Virus record (IMG/VR): IMGVR_UViG_3300010371_000082 | Location: 1-33,607 of that record | Strand: one strand, 5' to 3' | From: a virus | Length of the DNA: 33,607 nt | Shown: positions 5,249 through 11,027 of the stretch, one piece after another | Layout of the letters: each line of letters starts with the position of its first letter | How positions within the stretch are numbered: the first letter of the stretch is position 1 | Notes under the pieces: generated by a model | What the model was told of the DNA's origin: nothing | Databases searched by the model: none | Seen by the model: the letters and a program-made list of their open reading frames with translations, nothing else | Translations under genes and position numbers: made by a program

Positions 5249-5450
5249 CTTCGTTCCTCCTGGCCAAACGTATAGCAAACGCTATACCTAACGAACGACC
5301 GCGCGAAACCGGCCCCGCGCTGGCCCAACTGCGAAACGTATTACGCTAAACTGCGAAGCGCTATACGCACCCCGCGTAGAACGCTATACACTTCTCCCGC
5401 GGAATCCCGGGCTCGACACGTAGGCCCCGGAATTGCTGTACGTACGCCTG
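5249..5450. promoter_or_regulatory. divergent promoter/operator region with GTATAGC repeats
   Basis: This 202-bp gap separates the divergent minus and plus operons. It holds an inverted repeat GTATAGC-N4-GCTATAC (5270-5287), two further CGCTATAC copies (5359-5366 and 5382-5389), and a degenerate 22-bp tandem repeat beginning AACTGCGAA at 5327 and 5349. The base composition is lower in GC than the flanks at these sites. These are good operator candidates for the ribbon-helix-helix or helix-turn-helix proteins encoded next door. The TATAGC elements could also serve as -10 boxes for the minus-strand operon. I could not identify a convincing -35/-10 pair for either direction. Confidence 0.6.
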
Positions 5451-5618
5451 ATGCCCCGCAAAAATCACGACCGGACGGTAGCGGCGCCGGTGATGGTGCG
5501 CCTATCGCCGGACGAGCGCCGGGCGCTCGAGGAGAAGGCGGCGCGGGCGGGCCTGATACTCTCCGAGGCGGCCCGGCTGGCGTTCGCAGCCTGGGACCCG
5601 AAGCCCGTGGTACGCTGA
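5451..5618 (+). CDS. ribbon-helix-helix DNA-binding protein
   Basis: The 55-residue protein has the ribbon-helix-helix layout: a short strand VMVRLSPDE, helix RRALEEKAARAG, then LILSEAARLAFAAW. Such proteins dimerise, insert the paired strands into the major groove and usually regulate their own promoter, often at inverted repeats like those just upstream. The ATG at 5451 is chosen; an in-frame TTG at 5433 would add six residues. No good ribosome-binding site precedes either. It is the first plus-strand gene after the divergent control region. Target and effect are not known. Confidence 0.65.
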   Translation: MPRKNHDRTVAAPVMVRLSPDERRALEEKAARAGLILSEAARLAFAAWDPKPVVR

Positions 5619-5622
5619 CGGC

Positions 5623-5853
5623 GTGAGTCCTGAGGACGCTGAGGCGCTGCGCCTGGGGCTTCCGACGGTGCGTAAGCGACCTCGGCCGTGGTCGCGCGCG
5701 CGCGTCGAATACGCGACGACTGAGGACGTGGCGCGGGCCCTCGGGGTCACACGCCGGACCGTGCAGCGCTGGATCAGGGGGGTGCATCGGCCGCGGGCGA
5801 TCCGGCTACGCACGGTCGATGTGATGGAGTTCGTGCGGCGGCTCGGACGGTGA
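5623..5853 (+). CDS. helix-turn-helix regulator (excisionase/HTH_17-like)
   Basis: The 76-residue protein starts at a GTG four bases after the previous stop. Residues 32-52 read as a helix-turn-helix: TTEDVARALGVTRRTVQRWI, the pattern found in excisionase-like and MerR-type DNA-binding proteins (VA-x-x-LGV-x-x-x-TVxRW). The C-terminal part, RAIRLRTVDVMEFVRRL, resembles the short strand and helix after such motifs. With the ribbon-helix-helix gene it makes a two-regulator pair beside a set of operator-like repeats. No integrase is seen, so control of transcription is more likely than excision. The next frame overlaps its stop as GTGA. Confidence 0.7.
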   Translation: MSPEDAEALRLGLPTVRKRPRPWSRARVEYATTEDVARALGVTRRTVQRWIRGVHRPRAIRLRTVDVMEFVRRLGR

Positions 5854-5990
5854 CTGAGCCAGTAGATTGGATCCCACTCGCCCTGTCCCAGGTCTACCCG
5901 GCTCCATTCCCGGGTCAGGTCCGCCGAGGCGACAGGCGAGGCGCATGCGTAATCTGCACGCCACCGACAGCGGTGCGCGCGCGCCGGTGA
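5850..5990 (+). CDS. putative small protein, 46 aa
   Basis: A 46-residue frame starts at a GTG overlapping the regulator stop (GTGA), the coupling typical of this genome. It contains one C-x2-C pair (ACVICTPP) and an Arg-rich tail. No family is recognised. Evidence for translation is only the exact overlap, so this is tentative. Confidence 0.4.
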   Translation: MTEPVDWIPLALSQVYPAPFPGQVRRGDRRGACVICTPPTAVRARR

Positions 5991-6059
5991 CCAGGCCCCA
6001 GGTGGCTCCAGGGCTGCGCGAAAGACCCCTCCCACCCCCCAAAGTGGCGATGACGAGAT

Positions 6060-6257
6060 GTGTCTAGATCTGGCTCACCCCGAAGAGTCAGCGCCTATTA
6101 CGGTTGCCGCGCCGAGCGGATTGCGCAACGGTCGCACCCGACTCCCCATGAATACCCCGAGGGTGACTGCGATGCGCGCCGGATCCGACCGGGCCATCGC
6201 GACAGGGCGACCGACGCTGACCCGGCGCTCCACCGGCTAGGGGGGGATGGCACATAG
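6060..6257 (+). CDS. doubtful small protein, 65 aa
   Basis: This frame (GTG at 6060) encodes 65 residues rich in Arg, His and Asp, with two cysteines (YYGCRAERIA, EGDCDARRI). A competing frame at 6058-6240 has a more repetitive composition. Neither has a clear ribosome-binding site or known family. It is listed because the stretch 5991-6375 otherwise holds no gene. Confidence 0.25.
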   Translation: MSRSGSPRRVSAYYGCRAERIAQRSHPTPHEYPEGDCDARRIRPGHRDRATDADPALHRLGGDGT

Positions 6258-6303
6258 CCCCGGCGAGCGCTGCGAGCCTCCGACGGGTGAACCGACGTAG
6301 AGA

Positions 6304-6339
6304 GCCTGAACCAGATTCAGAATGGTCAGAGGTTTAGGC
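6304..6339 (+). other. candidate RNA hairpin with an alternative fold
   Basis: GCCTGAACC (6304-6312) pairs with GGTTTAGGC (6331-6339), nine pairs with one G-U. An alternative shorter stem, CTGAA with TTCAG (6306-6310 and 6316-6320), uses the same 5' arm and excludes the first. The element lies in the otherwise empty 6258-6375 gap upstream of the gene starting at 6376. It could be a leader or attenuator; no run of T follows. Confidence 0.4.
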
Positions 6340-6375
6340 TTGCGTCCGGAGGGGGAATGAAGACAGGTTGAGTTC

Positions 6376-6534
6376 GTGGGCATCACGTCGGACCAGGCCA
6401 AGGTGCTTGCCGCGCACCTGTTCGCCTGGGCAGTCCTCCGGGCGCGCATCCAGAAGATGGTCTGGTCGGGGGAACCGTACTCCGACGTCGAGCACGACCA
6501 GTTGGTCCGGTGGGCGATGCTGGTGAACGCGTAG
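6376..6534 (+). CDS. small helical hypothetical protein, 52 aa
   Basis: The 52-residue frame starts at GTG 6376, the only usable start after an in-frame stop at 6358. It reads as one long helix with a Trp-rich hydrophobic face (AAHLFAWAVLRARIQKMVW) and an acidic then hydrophobic tail. The sequence is protein-like and shows no shadow character, but I recognise no family. The next gene begins three bases after its stop. Confidence 0.5.
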   Translation: MGITSDQAKVLAAHLFAWAVLRARIQKMVWSGEPYSDVEHDQLVRWAMLVNA

Positions 6535-6536
6535 CC

Positions 6537-6848
6537 ATGGGCATCGGCATGTTCAGGCGTGGTTGCTACACCTCACCGGCGGCTCCGGCGCCGAATCCCG
6601 ATCCGTCCCGTTGGGAGTTGATCCAGGTCGCGCAGTTTAAGCACGCCCACGTGCTGCACGTCCGCTATCTCGACTGCACCAACTTCGAGGGGGTCAAGAT
6701 CCTTGTGATGCGCGGGCCTCACATCCCCGGCCGCCGCCCACTCGACCCGCACTTCTCAGAGGCCGCGACGTCGCTCATCGCCCGCTTCCGACCTGACGCC
6801 GAGGGAATGCGAATGGCGCTCGAATTGGCCGAGAAAATTCAGATATGA
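6537..6848 (+). CDS. conserved phage hypothetical protein, 103 aa
   Basis: The start chosen is the ATG at 6537, just after the previous stop; an earlier in-frame ATG overlaps that gene. The core reads HVLHVRYLDCTNFEGVKILVMRG, then LDPHFSE, then LIARFRPDAEGMRMAL. This arrangement (V-R-Y-x-D-C-T-N-F-E-G, D-P-H-F, I-A-R-F-x-P) is a pattern I associate with small phage and bacterial proteins of unknown function. It is probably cytoplasmic and compact. The stop overlaps the next small frame as ATGA. Confidence 0.6.
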   Translation: MGIGMFRRGCYTSPAAPAPNPDPSRWELIQVAQFKHAHVLHVRYLDCTNFEGVKILVMRGPHIPGRRPLDPHFSEAATSLIARFRPDAEGMRMALELAEKIQI

Positions 6849-6931
6849 CCCTCGTCCTTGCCCACCGAGGAGTGCTGTTCTTGCTCGGCTTGATGCTCTG
6901 GCTGTTCAACGACCCCGAGAGGACCCGATGA
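6845..6931 (+). CDS. tiny single-span membrane peptide, 28 aa
   Basis: A 28-residue frame starts within the previous stop (ATGA) and ends in an ATGA overlap with the KGG gene. Residues 9-21 are hydrophobic (GVLFLLGLMLWLF), enough for a short membrane span. The perfect overlap at both ends favours translation. Function unknown. Confidence 0.5.
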   Translation: MTLVLAHRGVLFLLGLMLWLFNDPERTR

Positions 6932-7116
6932 TCCAACCGAATAAAACCAAACCGCGCGGCTTCGCCGCCATGGACCCCGAGAGGCGCCGCGCGCTCGCGC
7001 GCCTGGGGGGCGTACGCGCCCACGAGCTCGGCGTCGCGCACGAATTCACCCCCGCCGAGGCGGCCGAGGCCGGGAAGAAGGGCGGCCGCGCCCTTCGTGG
7101 GACCGTCGCGGGGTAG
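6928..7116 (+). CDS. KGG-repeat (stress-induced) small protein
   Basis: The 62-residue protein contains two copies of the KGG repeat motif known from bacterial general-stress proteins such as GsiB: GFAAMDPERRRALARLGG (residues 11-28) and EFTPAEAAEAGKKGG (residues 39-53), separated by AHELGVAH. The first copy has LGG in place of KGG. The family is hydrophilic and its function is uncertain; in bacteria it accompanies desiccation or stress responses. In phages such genes are found among small accessory genes. Start at the ATG overlapping the previous stop. Confidence 0.75.
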   Translation: MIQPNKTKPRGFAAMDPERRRALARLGGVRAHELGVAHEFTPAEAAEAGKKGGRALRGTVAG

Positions 7117-7119
7117 TCG

Positions 7120-7290
7120 GTGCCGTTCGCGTCAAAGGCCCAGCAGAGGTTCATGTTCGCGGCGGAGGCCAGGGGCGACCTGAAGCCGGGGACGGCGATG
7201 GAATTCGCCCACGCAACGCCGAACATCTCCCGGCTCCCGCAACACGTCGGCGACAAGGCAAAAAAACGGCGTAGAATCGGTCTCCAGTAG
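7120..7290 (+). CDS. DUF3008-like small phage protein
   Basis: The 56-residue frame starts at a GTG three bases after the previous stop and begins PFASKAQQRFMFAAEARG, the hallmark of a small phage family (P-F-x-S-K-A-Q-x-R-F-M). The tail has a PNISRLPQHVGDK pattern and a basic end (KAKKRRR). Members usually lie near structural genes and have no assigned function; they are often placed in DUF3008. Strong motif match, unknown role. Confidence 0.6.
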   Translation: MPFASKAQQRFMFAAEARGDLKPGTAMEFAHATPNISRLPQHVGDKAKKRRRIGLQ

Positions 7291-7296
7291 CCGAAC

Positions 7297-7806
7297 ATGG
7301 CCGACAACAAATACGTCGAATCGCTCCCGTACCTCGGTTTCAAGAAGACCGGCGCCTTCTACAGCGTAATGGAACCGCCCGGACGGCCAGATCTGCCGTT
7401 CCGTCCTCCCGGCCAGGAACCGGCGCGACTTCCTCCGCCGCTTCCACCGAAACAGGACGCGGTCCCGCGCAACTTTTACATCGACCGCATCGACGAAGGC
7501 CGCGCCGTCCTCCTCGACGACAAGGGAATGCCCACCGAGGTCCCCGCGAAACCGGGCTGGCGCGAGTCGATGATGACCGACGGCTCCGTCCCGCCTCGCT
7601 CGGCTGGCGAGGACATCCGGAAGCGACTCTCGGCCGGCGACAAGGGCGGGAACATCTACCTCGACGAGATCGGAAACTCGCTCCCGAAGGTCCCGCTGGC
7701 CCCGGGAAGCCCTGGGCCGCCGCTCCCGCCGCCCGCGGACGCCTTCATCGGCCAGAAGAAGGGCGGCCAGAAGAAAAAAGCCGCCCCCAATCCCCCCGGC
7801 ACTTGA
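7297..7806 (+). CDS. proline-rich hypothetical protein, 169 aa
   Basis: The protein starts at an ATG six bases after the previous stop. It has a proline-rich segment (about residues 28-52), a central beta pattern FYIDRIDEGRAVLLDDKG that faintly recalls the DUF3006 core (D-R-I-x-x-x-x-A-V-L), and a C-terminal proline/lysine tail (GQKKGGQKKK). Low-complexity ends with a small folded middle suggest a scaffold-like or virion-associated protein, but nothing is certain. It is the last gene before the first late-promoter-like motif. Confidence 0.5.
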   Translation: MADNKYVESLPYLGFKKTGAFYSVMEPPGRPDLPFRPPGQEPARLPPPLPPKQDAVPRNFYIDRIDEGRAVLLDDKGMPTEVPAKPGWRESMMTDGSVPPRSAGEDIRKRLSAGDKGGNIYLDEIGNSLPKVPLAPGSPGPPLPPPADAFIGQKKGGQKKKAAPNPPGT

Positions 7807-7826
7807 CAGTCGCTCTGCCATTGTGT
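7803..7826 (+). promoter_or_regulatory. promoter-like motif TTGAC-N11-CATTGTGT, copy 1
   Basis: TTGAC (7803-7807) is followed after eleven bases by CATTGTGT (7819-7826). The same two boxes at the same spacing recur at 15053-15076. Both lie at the start of the two largest gaps in the virion module. TTGAC resembles a -35 box, but no normal -10 box sits at 16-18 bp, so this could be a phage-specific late promoter or an activator site. It overlaps the end of the preceding gene by four bases. Confidence 0.55.
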
Positions 7827-7855
7827 CCGTCTCGGACTCGATGGTCAGTCCTGGC

Positions 7856-7890
7856 GCCCCGGAGAGAGTCCCCTTTCCTCTCTCCGGGGC
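7856..7890 (+). other. strong 13-bp RNA hairpin in the 5' leader
   Basis: GCCCCGGAGAGAG (7856-7868) and CTCTCTCCGGGGC (7878-7890) form a perfect 13-pair stem with a nine-base loop. No T run follows on the plus strand, so it is not a typical intrinsic terminator. It lies between the promoter-like motif and the AGGAG site of the gene at 7916, and may protect or attenuate the late message. Confidence 0.6.
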
Positions 7891-7915
7891 CGCCTCCTAG
7901 GGAACAGGAGCAACG

Positions 7916-8194
7916 ATGACGCCCGGAGATATCTCGATGTACACGGATCAAGGCGGAGTTTCTCACCCCGCGATCGTCTCGGCGGTTCATCCCGACGGGA
8001 CGGTGGACCTGGCGGTCCTCAGGACCACCCACCGGAACGTTCCCCGGAGCACGGACATGGAGCCGGGGAAGTTTTTCGACCCGACCTTGGCCGACGAGGC
8101 TCCGTTGGTGGATGCCGCCGCCGACGCCGCCGCCGACGCCGCCGACGAGCAGCCGGCGCAGGCGGATGTCGCGGAAACGCCGTCCGAGGGCTGA
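7916..8194 (+). CDS. small hypothetical protein at start of virion module
   Basis: The 92-residue protein starts at an ATG with AGGAG six bases upstream. Residues 1-36 read as a small beta-barrel, MYTDQGGVSHPAIVSAVHPDG then VDLAVLRT, a pattern often seen in a small phage protein near the packaging genes. The tail is a repeated Ala-Asp tract (AAADAAADAADE) encoded by GCC-rich 12-bp repeats near 8113-8147. Position directly upstream of the terminase region suggests a virion or packaging accessory role. The stop overlaps the next ATG (TGATG). Confidence 0.6.
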   Translation: MTPGDISMYTDQGGVSHPAIVSAVHPDGTVDLAVLRTTHRNVPRSTDMEPGKFFDPTLADEAPLVDAAADAAADAADEQPAQADVAETPSEG

Positions 8195-8613
8195 TGGGAG
8201 AGCACAAGACGAACCCTCGCGCGCTCGAGAAGGCGATGCGGCCGTCGTTCCCGCCGGGGATGGAGATCGTCGGCTTCCGGCTCGACACGACGATCGAGTT
8301 CAACCGGGAGACGATGGACGAAGTCACCCGCGCCGCCGACGCCGCCACTTTGAACGGTGAAGATCCGCGCCGCGCGCTCCACCTTGCCTCGCAGCAGTGG
8401 AATCCCAAGGACAACCCGGAGCGATTCGACGTCGTGGTGTGGAACGTGCTCACCCTCGGGCGGCCGTCTCCGATCCTGCCCGACCCGAGGCAGATCCCGA
8501 CGGCCCTGGTTCGCATCGGAGAGCACGCCAGGATGCCGCTCGCCACGCTGCGCGCGCGCGCGGACGAGGCATTCGAGGCGATGAGCGCCGCCGGGCGGTC
8601 CGAGTTGCAGTAA
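8194..8613 (+). CDS. hypothetical protein upstream of terminase, 139 aa
   Basis: The protein starts at an ATG overlapping the previous stop by one base. The N-terminal half contains MEIVGFRLDTTIEFNRETMDE and LHLASQQWNPKDNPERFDV, then LGRPSPILPDPRQIPTAL and a C-terminal helix. I recognise no family. It sits between a small beta-barrel-like protein and the probable small terminase, so a role in DNA packaging or head assembly is plausible but unsupported by any motif. Confidence 0.6.
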   Translation: MGEHKTNPRALEKAMRPSFPPGMEIVGFRLDTTIEFNRETMDEVTRAADAATLNGEDPRRALHLASQQWNPKDNPERFDVVVWNVLTLGRPSPILPDPRQIPTALVRIGEHARMPLATLRARADEAFEAMSAAGRSELQ

Positions 8614-8620
8614 GGGGCGC

Positions 8621-9049
8621 ATGGGAAGCGAGCTGGCGGCGCGGCCGGTAGATGCAGTCGATGAGCTGCGAGCCAAGTACGAGAAGCTCCAGGCCCGGGA
8701 CCTCGGAACCGTCCGGGCCATCAACCGCTTCGCCGATTTGCCCTCCCGGCTCGAGGATCCGGAGGGGGAGCAGATCGCGGCGATGCTGTCCCTCTCGGAC
8801 GACGAGCTCAAGACCATCGGCTGGACGCGCCGGGAGCTTCGCCTCGCCTACTACGGCACCCGGCCCAAAAAGGACTGGCCGGCCGCCGCTCAGGCGGCTC
8901 ACGAGCGCGTGGGGATGCGCATTCGGAAACAGGGCGCCGTGAAGTCGGCCAGCACGTTCAACCTGAACGTGATCAACATCCCCGCCCAGAAGCCCGCCGA
9001 GCCCTCCCGGATCATCACCATCGACGTCGAGGAGAAGCCGGAGACCTGA
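8621..9049 (+). CDS. terS: probable terminase small subunit
   Basis: This 142-residue protein lies one gene upstream of the large terminase. It has an N-terminal coiled helix (VDAVDELRAKYEKLQARDLG), a central segment LSDDELKTIGWTRRELRLA that could form a helix-turn-helix, and a C-terminal tail with alternating hydrophobic residues. Terminase small subunits recognise packaging sites through an N-terminal DNA-binding part and oligomerise by coiled coils. Length and place fit. Sequence in this family diverges strongly, so the assignment rests mainly on location. The stop overlaps the next start (TGATG). Confidence 0.5.
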   Translation: MGSELAARPVDAVDELRAKYEKLQARDLGTVRAINRFADLPSRLEDPEGEQIAAMLSLSDDELKTIGWTRRELRLAYYGTRPKKDWPAAAQAAHERVGMRIRKQGAVKSASTFNLNVINIPAQKPAEPSRIITIDVEEKPET

Positions 9050-9531
9050 TGGACGCGACGACGCTGCCCCCGGCCCTCATCGAGAGGCGATCTCGGGAGC
9101 GGGAGGTGTTTCTGCTCGTCAACGCCCTCCGCAGGCGCGCCCAGGGCGGCCAGCCGACCGGATCCGGGGCCCTGTTGTCGATGCGGATCGGCCGCGGCGA
9201 CGTCTTCAAGGACTCCTCGGGTAACGAGCTGATCATCGACCAATTCGAGATGCCAATCGCCGTCGGATCCTTCGGCGTCACCTTCGCGGGACGCGGTTCT
9301 TCGGTGTCCGGGTCGGCCATTTTCCGCGTTCGCCTCGGCGGAACGGACGGCCTCGCGACCGACGGCGTCGTCATCGCCGAAATTGTCGCGGCGTCGCCGT
9401 CGATCCAGCGCATCGCAACGACCCCGGCCGTTGTCACCAACACGGCTTTCGCGACGCTGATCAAGATCACCGGGCAGAGCACGGCAGGACATCAGGCGCA
9501 GTTTCGAAACGGCACCCTGGCGCTCAATTGA
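9049..9531 (+). CDS. beta-rich protein between terminase genes
   Basis: The 160-residue protein starts in a TGATG overlap and ends in a TTGA overlap with the large terminase, so it is translated with both. After a basic helical start (ALIERRSREREVFLLVNALRRRA) it becomes a series of beta-strands with Gly/Ser/Thr-rich turns (SMRIGRGDVF, FGVTFAGRGSS, SAIFRVRLGG), resembling small virion decoration or fibre domains and not an enzyme. I recognise no family. A structural-type gene between small and large terminase is not the usual order. Confidence 0.6.
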   Translation: MDATTLPPALIERRSREREVFLLVNALRRRAQGGQPTGSGALLSMRIGRGDVFKDSSGNELIIDQFEMPIAVGSFGVTFAGRGSSVSGSAIFRVRLGGTDGLATDGVVIAEIVAASPSIQRIATTPAVVTNTAFATLIKITGQSTAGHQAQFRNGTLALN

Positions 9532-11027
9532 CGGTCGCATTCGTCAATGACGGCAGATTTCGCGGCCCATTCCCGGGCCAGCAGACGAAGTTTTTCGAGT
9601 GCTCGGCGCGTGAGATCTTCTATGGCGGCGCCGGTGGTGGTGGAAAGTCGATCTGCGGGATGGGGAAGTTCGGGCAGCAGCTCGCCGTCGAGCGCGAGCG
9701 CTGCGAGCGCGGAGAGATCACGAAGTCAAAGGCATGGGGGATGTACTTCCGGCGCACGATGCCTGACCTCGTGCAGGCGATTGACAGGTCGCACCAGTTC
9801 TTCAAGGACATCGACCCCGACGCCGAGTACAACGTCAACGGCCACATCTGGACGATCCCGAGCTGCGGAGACGCGAAGTTTCAGTTCGGGCACATCGAGA
9901 ACGAGAGCAGCAAGTACAAGTACAAGTCGGCGGAGTGGACGTACATCTTCGTCGACGAGCTGACCGAGTTCACGGAGACCATGTACGAGTACATGGACAC
10001 CCGCCTCCGCACGACAGATCCGGTGCTCCAGGGGATGCTTCAGATCTGCTCCGGCTCGAACCCCGACGGCCCCGGCCTCCTCTGGGTGCGCAAGCGCTTC
10101 GTCGAAGGGAAGGAGCCCGAGATCATCTACCGCCGGATGATGAAGCTCCGGGACGGCAGGAAGATCCCGTACGAGACCACGTTTATTCCCGCGCGCCTCA
10201 AGGACAACCCCGTCCTCATGGAGGCCGGAACCTACGAGGCGTCGCTCCTGACCAAACGGCCCGAGGTGCGGCGGGCGATTCTCGACGGCGACTGGTACAT
10301 CAACCCCGGCGCCTTCTTCGCCGAGAGCTGGGACCCACGCTACCACGTCGTCCCGAACCACGAGGTTCCGAGGAATGCTCACGTCTTCCGGTCCTGTGAC
10401 CCCGGCCTCTCGGCTCCTTCCTCGGTGACCTGGTGGTACGTCGATCGCAACGGCGCCTTCACCGCGATCCACAACCTCTACGTCAAGGGACACGACGCCG
10501 CGATGCTGGCCGGCCGAATCCGCGAAGTGGAGATTCACTACGGCTGGTGGGACGAGGAGGCGAACGTCTCTCGCCTCTCCGGCCCCATCGACGAGGACGC
10601 CTTCTCCCGTAACCTGGCCGGCGGCCCCAGCTACTCCAAGGTGATGGCGTCCTGCGGCGTCCGCTGGGTCCGGTCGAAGAAGGACCGCTTCAACGGCACC
10701 GCCGAGATGCTGCGCCGGATGAACGCGCGCTACAAGCCCCTGCACCCGGGCGAGGACGACGTTGCGGGTATCCGGTGGATGGAGCGGTGCAAGGCTCCGA
10801 TCGAAACGATCCCCGTCTTGCAGGCCGACAAGAACGACCCCGACGACGTGGACACCAAGGGGGAGGACCATGCGTTCGACGACACTCGGTACGCCTGCAT
10901 GTACCGGACCCTGCGCCGGACTGAGGCATTGACAGACGACGACGATGATGACCGTGTCATCGACATGAGCAAGTACCGCCGCTCGGGCACCGACGGGCGC
11001 CTTATGGAGCCGCCGGGGGGCTGGTGA
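9528..11027 (+). CDS. terL: terminase large subunit
   Basis: The 499-residue protein is the packaging motor: an N-terminal ATPase drives DNA into the procapsid and a C-terminal RNase H-like nuclease cuts the concatemer. Walker A is GGAGGGGKS (residues 33-41), Walker B is YIFVDE (139-144) with catalytic Glu144, the coupling motif is SGSNP (175-179), and LDGDW (252-256) precedes the nuclease. Nuclease acidic residues include Asp291 in SCDPG, an IDEDAF segment, and DHAFDDTRY near the C-terminus. Length is typical. The start is a TTG overlapping the previous stop (TTGA). The C-terminus has a DDDDDD run that may contact the portal or be disordered. Confidence 0.92.
   Translation: MTVAFVNDGRFRGPFPGQQTKFFECSAREIFYGGAGGGGKSICGMGKFGQQLAVERERCERGEITKSKAWGMYFRRTMPDLVQAIDRSHQFFKDIDPDAEYNVNGHIWTIPSCGDAKFQFGHIENESSKYKYKSAEWTYIFVDELTEFTETMYEYMDTRLRTTDPVLQGMLQICSGSNPDGPGLLWVRKRFVEGKEPEIIYRRMMKLRDGRKIPYETTFIPARLKDNPVLMEAGTYEASLLTKRPEVRRAILDGDWYINPGAFFAESWDPRYHVVPNHEVPRNAHVFRSCDPGLSAPSSVTWWYVDRNGAFTAIHNLYVKGHDAAMLAGRIREVEIHYGWWDEEANVSRLSGPIDEDAFSRNLAGGPSYSKVMASCGVRWVRSKKDRFNGTAEMLRRMNARYKPLHPGEDDVAGIRWMERCKAPIETIPVLQADKNDPDDVDTKGEDHAFDDTRYACMYRTLRRTEALTDDDDDDRVIDMSKYRRSGTDGRLMEPPGGW

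Noticed and set aside
5867-6067. 66-residue plus-strand frame overlapping the 46-aa frame
   Set aside because: Pro/Arg-rich shadow composition; the GTGA-coupled frame at 5850 is a slightly better candidate, though both are weak.
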